The notes under the pieces are model-generated. The model was not told where the DNA came from. It saw nothing but the letters and a program-made list of their open reading frames with translations, and did no database searches. From NCBI GenBank assembly GCA_037179335.1, contig JAKZHN010000020.1:62001-126000 (forward strand): a stretch of DNA of 64,000 bases. The letters are read 5' to 3'. Numbering within the stretch: position 1 is the stretch's first letter; every line of letters starts with the position of its first letter. Made by a program: the position numbers and the translations under genes. Positions 47,580-60,040 of the stretch are shown one piece after another. Source of the DNA: Cyclaneusma minus (taxonomy: Eukaryota; Ascomycota; Leotiomycetes; Marthamycetales; Marthamycetaceae).

Positions 47580-50500
47580 GTTTATATAGTCAGATTGGCC
47601 CCCCCGAATAGTGCGGTTTGCTGTACCTCCGTCTACTCGAGTCCAAGTAGCGGGCCGGGTTTGTACAAATCTCGAATTGGCAGACCAGGACGTTCGATGC
47701 GCTGGTTTTTCTGGTCGCGGCAGATTGAGTGGGATTCTATATTTCGGGTATTGGACAGGTTTGAGGGCCTATGTGACTGTCTTCGCCAGAGTCAGCATCG
47801 AGGAGTAGGGCTGACTTGGACAGACAAGCGGCTGAAGAGAGAGGCTCGCTCGACGACTTTGACTCACCTTGGCAGCGGGTTCGTCGGACTATGTAATGGC
47901 TGATGTACAGAGAAGTAAATCTAAGATGGAGCAGGATCTGGGAAGGGCGCTCATGGGAGAAGAGGCAGGGTAGTTGAGAGGAGAAGAGGCCGCTGGGATA
48001 TTCGAAGCAGGTCGCGCGACACAACTCCTTCGTTTGTCATACACGGCGTCGAAAGAGGCGGAGAGGAGCAGGCACCCGCGCAAGTTGTAGGTGGAGTGTG
48101 GCAGGCCCTTCTAATGGCTCTGGTTAATTTGCTGGCGCGCTGGCGAGTGCAGCATCGACTCGTTTTACTTCATTCCTCGCGGGCGCGTTGGATGAGGTTT
48201 GAGGCGGGCGAAGCAAGGGAGACTCTGGCCCGGCAATGGCGAGATTAGAGATTGCCCGTGGGCTGTCCTACTCTGGTGAAAGGGTGGATAGTGGTTGCAC
48301 AGCGTCGCTGATCCAGCAGGCGTATTTGCGGTCGAGAGTCGAAGACGACTCGGACAAGAGGGCAGTGGTGGGGAGAAGGACAGCAGCAGCCTCATGGATT
48401 TCGGACTGGGACGCCCGGACACGCCTTTGACTTGGGCAGAAGTTCAGGCCAGGTCGCGGGCTTCAGAACGAGTGACACAGCGGAGGAAATGACAACACCG
48501 GTGGGGGCTGTCCAGATCTCGAGTTGCGAGTCTAGTGCGAAGTATGTTTGTCGATATTCTCGAGGTGTTCTTAAGCACAGACTTCTATATAAAGTGCACC
48601 ACGGCGCTTTGGGTGCAGCGGCAGGTTCAGATTGACAGATCAGCTAGGGGCCTGTATGTACTAGAGCCTCCGTCTGCACACCGTTGTCGTTTTTGCTTCT
48701 TCTAATTGTTGATAGTCTCGTGCCTCTCGCTTGTATGATGTCCGGTAAGGCGTGGCCTCTAGTAGTGGCTGCAAATAGAGCCGGCTCCAGTTTGTCCCTA
48801 TCTCTGCTTTCCTTGCGTGTCAACTACTATTATCAGTAGGCAAGGTGCCGTTACTTCGACCCTCCGACCGAACACAGTGTCTTGAAACAATACAATGCAG
48901 TTGCAGGCGTGAAGAGAGATCTCGAGCCCTTCGAAGCCCGCAGACCGTGCCCGATTTCAATGTTCCGCGATTATCTCATAGATGCCGCTATGTTTGAGGC
49001 TAGCAGGGGTGTATCTGCCCTGTGCGCCACCCGGTCGGTCTGAGCAGGCCGACAACACCAGCACTTCAAGAGACTGCCCGTGTCCCCAGTCATCAACGGC
49101 GGACTGGCTTCTGATACTCGATCCTTATCACGACTCATTTTTACAACTTGCAAACTTCCATTTCTCGTTTTACTTTTGCATGTGATGGGCGGCCGAGAAG
49201 GCACCATCCATTTTGGCGAAAGTCTAACGGGGGCTAAGGACGCCGCTCAAAACTCTAACCCGCGAACTGTTTTAGCAACATGAACCGCCATGCCAGATCA
49301 AGTAAGGCGGCAACAGCCCCATCATCTGCTTTGACAGCGGACAGCGGCTCTAATCACCACCATCTCTGCTTGAGCGTTGCTTGCAAACCCAACCGACAAT
49401 AATTCTTACTGGACTCCTAAACGGCCTCACCCGCTGCTAACATGCTTCTGAGCATCGAACAACTCACCATCACTCATCACTCATTTGGCTCACATTCCTT
49501 CTTTCCCCAGCGCTTAGTAGGTCAACAGCATCAGCAGGCCAACAGCAATTACAACATCCCCAGGAATGCCCCAAATATGGATATCAATCCCCAAAATATG
49601 GTTACTACTGGTCCAACGCAAACCAGCGACAGGAATAGGCCGATGTGTTGTTGCTAACCCGTCGACTGCTGTGGCCTCGAGTGGACCCTTCTTTCGTCAT
49701 ATCCTGCCGTCCCTCAATCTCGTTATATCCAGATGGAATCGGCAGTGACCCCAATCTCTGTCCAATCGCTGTTCCCCATCAGCAGCGATCGCTGGCAACA
49801 CAGAGATCCAAAGACGCCGATTTCTGAAACCCAAGCCCAAGAATGCAGCCACAACAGGCTTTGGAACTTGTCCACAAGTTACAACCGTTGTCAGCCGAGA
49901 TCCCATATCTGATTCCACGAATCCGAGGGTCCAGATATCGGAGATTCGATCCCTGAATCGGATCACTGCCACCCCAGCATGCTGCTTTTACCTCTCGATC
50001 AAACGCAGGTGCTCCGCGAGGTCATCGTCGGGAGCAGGCAGAAGCATGACATGAGAGACATGAATGAGGTGCACGATACGCTTCCAAATTAATTCTAGTC
50101 GACCTGTCAACCTGGCTATTCCAGGAATCCAGGAATCTCGGCCTGTGCTACGAAGACAACTTGATTCTGGACTTCATTCCATGATCCCTTGTTAGGGCAA
50201 GCCATCCCCGGACCCCGCATCAATCAATATATCGGACTGACATCCGGGCATCATTCTTCACTCCTAGTCCGCGCGGTGACTTCACTTCGAAACCTCAAGT
50301 ACCGACGGGTACCCCTCTATTCTGGCTGCCTCGCACTGGACACAACCTCTCCATCGGCACCTCGCCTCGTTGCATATGGTCCTGCCAACTGGCCCAACGG
50401 CATGATTACCATGATTACCACGGTCCACATGCTCCCTGCTTCTTTCTTTACTCACACTCCGTAGCACAGCTCACGATGACTCCAACAACGGCCGCAGTGC

Positions 50501-53500
50501 AGTACAGTACGTGTCACAACTCAGGGGCAATCGACCCCGCGGCCTCGCCATATCCAATCCATTCTCCCAGACCTGCGGAGCGATCTTCTGCCCAGCTTAC
50601 CTCCTACGTCCCGACTCTCTGGTCCAAAGTCGCTTCTGACAATATGACACTACTACTCATGCAAGTCAACTAACAATCTTCACTTTATCACTGGAAGCCC
50701 CTGTCCCCTTTGCAGCGACGATCTCTTGCGCCAACTCGCACCCATAGCCGAATCTTAGCCCCCAGAGATACAGCCCGCTCGCTTCTCCAAGCCGGTAAAA
50801 AGCTACATGAACCGAGAACCAAGCATATTTGGCAGCTTCACCGCCATTTACAGCGCCACCAGTTGAACAGCACCAGCAACCCAGGAATAGGGGATTGAAC
50901 GCGATAGAGCAGGCAGCGGTCCCCGAATAACAGGCCTGGTCAAGTTACACGGCATGCTGGCGACCGCCATCAAAGCCCCTCTATGCATGTGAATGGATTC
51001 CACCAATTCAGGGGAATCATGGCATCAATGCCAGGTATGGCTATTTAAAAAAAACCCATATACTCGTGCACCACCAGGTTCAGAAATATCCTAAGTTGAT
51101 TTGGGGACCGAAGTGCTATTGTCTATATTGGTAAACATGAACAGCCCGTTACTTGGTTTAGTACCCTCGATCCACAGCCAGAGCAATCAAAAACATGAAT
51201 AATTTCCAAAAAAACCCCCCCAAAAAAAAGAAAAAAAAAGAAAAAAAAAAGCAAAGTCGCACGTGAGAGTCTCTGTCTCGTACCTTGATGAAAGTTCGGC
51301 CTTTCGTGCGTTTGCGTGGTTTGAGTGTTTCTTTTTCCAGCGCATACACGTACCGCACGATTTGAACCATTTTAGTGGCGACGGGCCGAAGCGCGTAAAC
51401 GTGGTTTGATGGTGATCGGGAGAACCCTGACCGTGCTTGTTGTGCAAAGTTGTCTGGGGTGGCCTTGTCGAATTCTCGGAATGCTCGGTTCGAGTTTCCT
51501 TGACATTCCAGCGCTGGGGACATGGGATTCTGGGGATTCAGCACATATGTATCGCATTTCACGACTCTGGAAGGTCTTGAAAATTAAAGCCCTTGGGGCC
51601 GGGGCGGCCGGGCAAGCCGCACATCGCCAAGTGCCGCGTGCGGGCTTGTTCGGATCATGGATATTTCAATTGTTTTATAGTATGGTTATAGCTTGTTAGT
51701 GGGAATTGGGAAGGGTATTCTGGTAGACTGGTACCTATCCAAAATCATAAATGACTGCAAAGATCGAGTCCAGAATGGGAGAAAGCGTCGTGTCAGGTAC
51801 TTGGGCGAAGAGCTAGACGAAAGCAATTTGGATACACGAGTCTTCACTACTCTCCAGATACAATTCCAGATTTTGAAAACATAGGCGAAGGCCCAGCCAA
51901 GTTCGGAATAAACTGCCCAACTACATGAAACGATATTCTGGACAAGGATTGAAGCTACCCTTGAGAGGTGTTTAAAAACGCCTGGATCTGAAAACTGGCG
52001 AGATAGAAGATTCCAAGTCTCACGGACCGGGGATTACTCTTCGAGATTTGAAAAGACTACTCTAACTCACGTGTGGAACTGGCGACTGCTTGGTATCGCC
52101 AGACTCAAACAGACGGGAGCAAACTGACGCTACCATGAGATGATGAGTCATGAGAGCCTATATATACCTCTAGAGGTGTGATGTAGCTTTTTAAGAATAG
52201 CGGCGTCTGTACTTGCAACATCTGAACAGCTGGCAGCGAAAAATAGTTGAAGAAACACAACTATCTATTTGAGGACACTGTCACCGATATTTCTATATAT
52301 ACCAGCATTTGCTATCAGCATCGCTATCGTTACACTACTATAAAAGAAAGCCAATGGAATACGGATTCCCCACTTTCCTTCCAAACAATCTACCGATCTC
52401 TCGTCTCGCTTTCACTTCGCCAAGTCGTCCGCATTCAAAGTCTGAAGGCAGTGCCATTTCCAGCATCGAGGTTTCCGTCGTCGCCAACGCGGGCAGCTTG
52501 GAGGCGATGAACGACGCGCAAAAGGCTCAAGCAAAGGGGAAAGAAAGGCGCCGAGCAAGGCGACCTCACCAAGCCCGTCTCTCCCCCATCCAACCGCCTA
52601 GCCGACCCGCATCGCCCGCCTGAATCCCTTCCACTGTCTTCCAACTCTCGCCAACCTCCGCCCGCTTCCTCCTCTGCAAGCTTCCTTCTGGTATTGCCAG
52701 TTTCCGCTCCGACTCTCACCACAGCCCATTCCAAAAGCCGCTGACTAACTTCTCTCTAAGTATCTATCACAACCACAACCGCAAGCTCTGCCTTACTACC
52801 TACATTTGTACGTCCTCGATCGGGGCCCCAAGTTCATCGACACGGCTAGGATAGGGTTTCTGGAACTACCTAGGTACGAGGAGAAGGAGAAAGCACGGCT
52901 TTGATGGGCTTGGGGGAGCAAGAGAGGGGCGTACCTGCACCCTCATAGGTAGCAAATCCGTTACAGCCCTGTTGACAGAAGCCAAAGACCCCAAAATCAA
53001 CCTCGAACCAAGCATTCCGCCGCGGAATCCTACATGGCCCAATAACCCCTCTCTTACAAGCCGTTTGCATCATCTCTCAGCACGAACCTCACCGGTTCTT
53101 CCCTAATCCCCAATCCTCTTCTGCACGAGGTCAGAGTCCAGCAACAAGGACCGATTTAGTCATCTCCAAAACACGCAAACAAAATCCTTCAATCATCGGG
53201 GATATTGCAGTCTGCGGCATTTTTGCACAATCTATCAGCGAACCGAGAAGGCACTAAAGAAACTCTCTTCTGGACTCTGCCAATGACATCGGCCTGGTGG
53301 CTCGCACGGCCGAGGTCTTTGCCTATCTGTATCATGCAGAATTCTGGGGACGCTGGAGTGGTGTGGAGTTGCTGGTCATGGCTATTATTGCTTCAGGTCT
53401 TGAAAAAGCGGTGTTGGAGCGAGATGTTGATGATGAGGAGGGCCCGAGGGGTTTGAAGGCTTTGGTGATGGGAAAGACGGAATTGATTCTGCAATGATGA

Positions 53501-55907
53501 TGGTCACACAGTTCGATCTTGAATTTTGTTGGTAACGAGCGAAAGGCATTCTCGACATGGCAAGGAGCCCGGGTCGTGAGAAACCTGGATTGGCGCTTGG
53601 ATGTGCAATAGGGGTACTATATATAACGCGCCGTGGACTTCAGGTATCCTAAATATCTCTGGAGTATGATGTTGGAAAGGAATATGGTTCAGGTTGGATG
53701 GGCACTCGACGGTGCGAGCATCTCCAGTTTTCCAGTCTGTAGCTGTGCTTGGATGTAGACTGTAGTGTTATGCCCGACTTACACGGCTATATGGACACTG
53801 AAGTGGGTTCCTTGCACTCCATGGCATAAAAAGATGGTCGGTTCCTCGACTCTCAAGGCTTGTCGAGAGCTCACGACGATCTAGAGACTGGGGAAACACA
53901 AAGAACGCCAATCGGTTGGAGTAATGTGATACAACAACAGCGCGAGGCTTCTCGGTGATGTTTTTAGAGTGCTGTGGGTTGTACTTGCAACACCATCAAC
54001 GGCACGTCAACGTCTTCGCTGGTCCGTGGTGGTTGCTCGGCACTTTCGCAATGTTGACCGCAAACATCAAATTCGGCGACAGCGAAGAACGAAAGAGGTC
54101 CAGATCTCGTTTTTCAACATTACCCGAGTGTTCATTATATTTAACGAGTAGAGAAGTGATTCGGAGTTCCCGTCCCAGCCGTCGGTGACGTTCTCTATCA
54201 CACGCCACGGCCCAGGGGCTCGAGCCAATGAGCATGATAGACAGAAACAACGAAATGAAATGATGAGGCGCAGCTCTTGCGCATTTGTATTGGACAGTTG
54301 AGCGAGAGATCGAGCACGTACAGACTCACAGACTCCGAGATGCTGTTTATTGACACCGGCAGCTGACAGCCTTTCCATCGCGATGTTCAAGACCCTGGAT
54401 TTTTAACCTTTCGTGGAGCAAGATGAGAGAGCGTGCGCCCCTTGTTGACATCAAACGACAGCGGCCACGATGCCGTTGTTGATGTCACTGGCCTCATTAT
54501 CGACATCGATAGGCTTTCGGTTTTCCTGGATGGGACGACTGCTGGTCCGTGGTCTCTTAGTGAGTTTATTCCAGGACATCGAGGCGATATTTTGGACGAG
54601 GAATGGATTCAGGCAGCTGTCGTTCGTGCGCTGCTCAACCTTCTTCGGCATTGAACTCGAGGGCATGGAAAGGTCGTCGATTAGGGGGCTCAGCCCTGCG
54701 GAGTCGGATCTGATTGAGGATCGACGTGTTATTATTCGGATGTCAAAGACTTTTCATCGCAAGGCTGATTCATCGACGATCAAGCATGTAAGAGGTCTAT
54801 AAAAACGAAACCTCCGCCTGTAAGAGGTCTATCCACCAAGCCAGGTCCCGAAGGACTGGAATTGATGGTTCACTAATGACTACATGTACACCCCCATTCC
54901 CAGGTTTGCAGACCTGCTGCACCAGACCTCACAATATTGAATGCATCCCCTTTCTTCACGTCCGCAGAATATCCAGTGGGTTTGGCGCCGGGTCCTTCTC
55001 AGAGACTATTATTGGATGCTCCAGTCTAGTTCGTATTTTGGCAGCCTTCATCTCGTGCCGTGCTGCCCGTCCAGCCAACTCCAAGCCGGGGTGGTTCGTC
55101 CCAAAGGGGAGCCTTTGCGGGAGCATCAATCTCGCCTACGCCCAAGATGGCAGTGGAGAGAAGTAATTGCACGCTCTGGTAGGCCAGGAGATGGAGACAG
55201 GCCTCACTTTTTCCTGCAGTGCTTTGCTGAGCTTATTTCCGCGCGCCAATGGAAGCGTGCAATGAGGGGATCTGGGTCCTGCTCGCTGCTGCTAGCGCCG
55301 GGCTAATGCCAGGTACCAAACTAATTTGGGGAGTGGCCCGCACGCCGCCAGCACGACTGCATAGTCCGCTCTTCTCACCGTTGCAAGCGCTGCGCTCGCA
55401 TAGGAGTCTGCAGAGAGCCCGTCTACTGCCGAATCTGGCGGACCTACTACTCTACCTGTTCTGATACATCATCCCTCCTCCTCCGCCCGCGATCACCACC
55501 TCTCGCAACAGTCGCTCATTCCTCTCCTTCGGGATCACCACTCTCATTTCAGGTATCGGCTTCACTCTTTCAGCTGATTACCGTCCATTCTTTCGAGAAT
55601 CCTCCGCCTGCTGTTGCGACGATCCCTTTTGCGTAAGTCTACATTCCAACTGAGATCACAGAGACCCGCGGGTGAGCATGCTGCATGGCCACGAGGGCCC
55701 AGACGACAGAGACATCTTGGAAAAACTCTATGTTGGCCAGCTTCACAAATCGGGAGACTGGTATCGTGACCGCGCAGTATCAACTAACTAACCATGTGCC
55801 ATGAACAGTCTACCACAAACCCACACATAGCAAGCCTGCTACAGTCAACCACAACAACTGCTCTCACTTGACACGACGTCCACAAGACTACATACACAGC
55901 CGACACA
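47580..55907. other. 8.3-kb region without a convincing gene
   Basis: The first few hundred bases are the PUF-gene promoter. Beyond that only short frames occur. Candidates that look slightly protein-like are 52354-52623 (89 codons, basic and Pro-rich at the end), the frame at about 53255-53497 (AEVFAYLYHAEFWGRW and following) and a frame-shifted pair at 54433-54800; none has a start, splice set or family to support it. Low-complexity A-rich sequence lies at 51201-51252, and TACCTAGGTA at 52867-52876. Confidence 0.4.
53255..53497 (+). other. Possible exon fragment of unknown gene
   Basis: After a TAA at about 53247, one frame stays open for about 80 codons and reads SLLDSANDIGLVARTAEVFA, then YLYHAEFWGRWSGVELLVMA, ending at TGA in 53497. 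Composition is protein-like (helical, amphipathic). No start codon or clean splice acceptor was found before it, so it may be a relic or a last exon whose upstream part I could not place. Confidence 0.25.
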
Positions 55908-56507
55908 ATGGCTTCAATCAAAGCAATCATCGCTGAAAGCTTCGTCGCCCGCAGCACCAGCCTGCTGCCCAAGCGATCCTCCGACTCCGACTCCGACTCC
56001 GACTCCTCCCTCAACCCCACGATGATCGACCTCCTCATCGCCCTCATGGTGCTGATCTTCTTCTCCCTCGTCCTTGTCGCCGCCCTCTACATCGTGCGCA
56101 AGGTCCGCCGCTCAAGACTTCACAAGCACCAATCCCTACCGCAGTACGAGCCACACTCCAAGCACCGCTCGCATCAGCGACGTCTCACCATCTCCACCTC
56201 GCCCAACGGCACCCACAAGTCCAGCATCTACATTGATTACGAGAAACACCATGGCGAGTCGAGCCCGTGTCTGAGCCCTGATAACATCCCCGAGATCCAC
56301 ATCACCTTCCCGGATGAGCACGATGAGGATGGCACCCGCAAGAGTGGACGTGTTGTTGTGGTCAGAGTGGGTGAGCATGGAAATGTTGGACTTGAGCCGC
56401 TGAAGGAGGATCAGCTGCCTGCCTACCAGAAAGAGTCTGGAGAGCGCTTCCAGTCTCTGGACCTTGACCGTATGGGCGGCTTGAAGGAGAAGGAGGAGTA
56501 CGCCTAA
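55908..56507 (+). CDS. Small single-pass membrane protein of unknown function (199 aa)
   Basis: One exon; ATG at 55908 (GACACAATGGC). Residues 24-34 include a Ser-Asp repeat from hexanucleotide repeats (TCCGAC) at about 55979-56004. Residues about 39-63 (MIDLLIALMVLIFFSLVLVA) form a clear membrane span, followed by a basic RKVRRSRLHKH stop-transfer patch. The remaining cytoplasmic tail is polar and contains IPEIHITFPDEHDEDG, KSGRVVVVRVGEHGNVGLEP and, near the end, LDLDRMGGLKEKEE. These blocks look conserved among filamentous ascomycetes from memory, but no function is known. Confidence 0.75.
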   Translation: MASIKAIIAESFVARSTSLLPKRSSDSDSDSDSSLNPTMIDLLIALMVLIFFSLVLVAALYIVRKVRRSRLHKHQSLPQYEPHSKHRSHQRRLTISTSPNGTHKSSIYIDYEKHHGESSPCLSPDNIPEIHITFPDEHDEDGTRKSGRVVVVRVGEHGNVGLEPLKEDQLPAYQKESGERFQSLDLDRMGGLKEKEEYA

Positions 56508-57914
56508 ACTCCTCCTCTCCTCCGGCCGGGCTGCTTTGTTGACGTGTGAGCTGGGGTAATATGGTGTGTGTGGCCGCCATTTGAAAGAGATGTTGGGTGG
56601 ATATGGTGGACGAATATGGTCGACTTGCTGAACATGGCCCGTCGATGGGATCCTTCATTGTCAAGTAAAGCAAGCCACAATCACGAAACCATCTCTTCTA
56701 CAACGCAGCCATCGCTCCATCATCGCTGCATGTCGACCATTCAAAACATCTTCCTTTGCGACTCCTACTACGACACGTTTTCCTCTCTCCACGCAACATC
56801 CGTCCAGATCCACCTTGGACGACGACACGCCTCTCTTGCTTTCCAGTTTAATTACGAACTTCCCGAAACCACTTGTTTGTTCGATTCTTCCGTCTTCACT
56901 GCCGCACTACACTACTTTCGGCAAGCAGTCAGTACCAGTCAAAATTCAAAGCAGATACATATGGGACAGCGGGCATCTTGGTCACAGCGAATTCAGCGAT
57001 GCAAGAAATACATACGAAGCGTCTTGTTTTGTCTCCCTTCCTTTGATTCTATGAACGCAGCAGCATTTGGCTATCCTTCAGGAGCTAGACAATACCATTC
57101 CAGGCTACTGGTGATTACGATACCCTACTACTGATTGGGTCTATTTGCAAAACCGAAAGCGTTGTCTGATATAAGACAGTTAATGTATCATATGCTAATT
57201 TCCTTAATTTCCTTGGGTCTTTTTGTTGACTTCTCTCAAAAAGGAGGATGATATAAAACCGGATCGACGATCAAGGTGGCAAGGTTCTGGAGGAGTCGAG
57301 CGTCGCTGTCTTTTGTTCTCTCTTTGATGCGCACCTCGGCGGTGGATGTGTGGGAAGCCTGGGAGTTTTGCGAGTTTGTCGGAGCGATGGAGCTGTTTGA
57401 AGAAAGGGGGGGCTTGTGAATAAGGAGATGCTGGAAAAATAGACACAAAAATCACGATGCATGAAACGCAATCCCGTCCATGAGATGGGTCTCCAGATCT
57501 TGAATCTCCTGGGTTTTTGATTTTTGCTATTGCTGTTATAATGTTATTTGATCTCATGTATGCTGCTACCTGTCACGCTTTCGTCCATCATTTCCCTTCC
57601 TCCAAAGCTTAAAAATCAGAGATTAATTATAGTACCCCGGTCTTGAAGGCACTTTCCAAAAAAAAGCCTTTTGCACGGTTCCCGCCCAGTTCTCAGAGCT
57701 CATATATCTTGATCGCATGCTCCCCATCTACACATGTATTCTATCTGTCTGTCCATCTCCTGTCCTTACCTTACTCTATCTATCATTTTTTCTGCCTTTT
57801 TACCCACATCCCTCCAAAAACAGTCCTTCCCTGTCACATCTCACACTCCTTCACCACAACCAACGAAGCCGGAAGCCCTCATCCAGAATCGCCGGCGATT
57901 CCGGATTCCTCAAC
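56508..57914. other. Intergenic region
   Basis: A 188-codon open frame (56568-57134) directly follows the preceding gene but has atypical composition and no motif; it is more likely 3' UTR and spacer. The last 250 bases are CT-rich, like a fungal promoter. Confidence 0.4.
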
Positions 57915-58436
57915 ATGTCCTTGCATTTCCTCACCTGCCACTGCTTGCTTGCTTGCGTGCAGCTTGCTTGCCTGGTCGCTTTCTCCACCTCCCGGGGTTC
58001 CGTATTCTCCAAATCTCCCTCATCTCAGCATCGGCACCCCAATCACGCTCACGAAAACCGGCGCACCAAGCCTTCGAATTCGCATGAAAACGCGAAATCA
58101 CCATCCCCTGCTACCTCGTTGTCCAACACGTGCAGCGCAAACGTCGCAAGATTGCATTCGGCGGAGCTGAAGAAAGTGAACGAGAATGAAAGGGAGAGAA
58201 GCGATGACCTGACGAACGGCGCGTATCTGTGCTCTAACGCCGAGTTCGCCTTGAAATCGAAGCTGGAGATGAATAAGATGAATAAGATGAACAAGCGTCG
58301 AGAGAACGAGGGATTGAATGAAAGGCTTGAAACGACGCTGACCTGGGGGTGGAGGTCCCGGTCTAGCGCAGGTACAAGGGGGCGTGAAATCAAAGTTGAT
58401 GAGCTGCTGGGGGCGCTGGAGGGGTTGAGCATCTAG
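57915..58436 (+). CDS. Possible small secreted or membrane-anchored protein (173 aa)
   Basis: ATG at 57915 (TCAACATGTCC) follows a CT-rich stretch typical of fungal promoters and leaders. The first 25 residues (MSLHFLTCHCLLACVQLACL, then VAF) are hydrophobic and could be a signal peptide or anchor, though unusually rich in Cys. The rest is highly polar (K, E, N, S), includes three MNK units in tandem (about 58269-58295) and ends DELLGALEGLSI. No family. It may instead be an accidental frame; the open frame continues upstream of the chosen ATG to 57717. Confidence 0.35.
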   Translation: MSLHFLTCHCLLACVQLACLVAFSTSRGSVFSKSPSSQHRHPNHAHENRRTKPSNSHENAKSPSPATSLSNTCSANVARLHSAELKKVNENERERSDDLTNGAYLCSNAEFALKSKLEMNKMNKMNKRRENEGLNERLETTLTWGWRSRSSAGTRGREIKVDELLGALEGLSI

Positions 58437-60040
58437 AGGCGAAGGAAGGCCTGTGAAGAAAGCGGAGGATCGACAGGCTCACTCACTCGCTCCGCACTGC
58501 CATGTGTTGTGCACTGTTTGTCTAGGTGAGTTCCCATGCCTGGATACTGTGCTGACAGCTTTGTATCACAGGTACATTGATGAACAGATCGACGCGACAG
58601 ATATTGATGTGAACGAATCTTGAAAACTCACGAGTTACACGCACGAACGATGTGTCCTTGTAGCACGCAGCGACACGACAATCCCCAAAATCCGAACTTA
58701 TCAAACCCCATAGTTGCATTATCTGGGGCTCGTCCCACATATCCATGACCTTAACAAGAAGGCCTGTGTTGCTGATTCGGGCAGTTTTTTTGGTTTCAAG
58801 CTGACGCTTTGTGTCTCTGGCAGCCTTCTGGAAGTTTGTCTAGACCTTGGGTGCTGTGTTTGGGCGTGCTATTTTTGAGAGCTCCTCATATTGAGGCCTT
58901 GTTGTTTCAACCCAGTCTTCATCCCAACTTTCCCGCAGCCTGCTAATCGGGGAGTTTTTGGTCTCGTCTCGTCTCGTTCAGGCGCTTTTGCTCTTTCTTT
59001 GGCAATTGTTTAGACCTGGGCTAGGGTCTGAGCAGGCGCGTTCAATGTTTTTGAAGTGCCAGCTGGTCATTTGGACAGCTTGTTGCTTTTGGCGAGCGCA
59101 GTTGTCTTGGGGCCTTGTTGGTTCAGTTCAATCCGTTTTTTTTTTTTGTTTTTTTTTTTGGTGTTTTCATCACGAAAACGATGCTGATCGGGGAGCATTG
59201 CCACTGCATTGGGAGTTTTTCGGTTTCGTTTTCTGGTTTTTCTTTGGCGACTGGCACTGGGCTGAATCGGGATGTGGTTCAACCGGAAGGAGGTGAGGGG
59301 TGGTTTGGTGAGAGGAGGGGGGCTTGGGGAGGGGGTGGGGGTTTGCTGGGCTGCATGGCGGATGAGGGAGACTGGGATCTGGCGGTGAGTGATGGGGGCT
59401 TGAGAGCGACGTGGGGTGGGGAGCTGGGGAGCAGAGAGGGGGGAGCGGCATGGGAGGCGCTTTGCTATGCGTGATCGAGGTGTGTGGCCGTTGCTCGTGT
59501 GTCGTGAGGTGCCGTGAGATGCTATTGCTGTCAGTTGAGAAGGAATTGTTTGACTTGGGAGTTTGCCAGTGTCTAGAAGTAAGCAAAGAGCAGCACCGTG
59601 GAATGATGGAATGAGGGCGGTTGTTTGAGGGAGCTGTACGTATAGTCAGTTTGATGGACACAGGACAAACCCGTCGCCATGTGTCTTCCGGATAGCATTG
59701 GGAGTGAACAACAAGATCAAGATCGCCAGAACAGGCACGCGTGGAGTAGTATTTCCCAGTGTTCATGTACAAGTCGTGTGTTGGACTGATTGGTGTATGT
59801 TATGGACCCATCCCCGCCATCTATGCAGCTCTATTCTAATGTGTCTAGGATGTTGTTACAGCGGAAGCCCCTTCCGAACCATTTCCCGAGAGCATGCACC
59901 GTAGAGCAGGGTGTGGCCCAATACGAAATTTTCCACTTCCTCTCCAAAAGACAGTTTCCATAGACCAACCGTCCAACGGGATTGATCCACTTCGAAAGCC
60001 TCCAGATTCCTCCCCACGGACCGGTTTTGACGAGATATGC
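58437..60040. other. Intergenic region
   Basis: T-rich tracts lie at 59138-59160 and a G-rich stretch at about 59310-59345. No gene supported. The end nearest 60040 is the ATP9 3' flank. Confidence 0.45.

Noticed and set aside
56568..57134. 188-codon plus-strand frame
   Set aside because: It directly follows the 55908 gene, has odd composition (W, H, S rich) and no conserved block; it is probably 3' UTR.
59170..59772. 200-codon minus-strand frame rich in Pro, Ser and His
   Set aside because: It is driven by a G-rich, low-complexity plus strand; no start context or motif.
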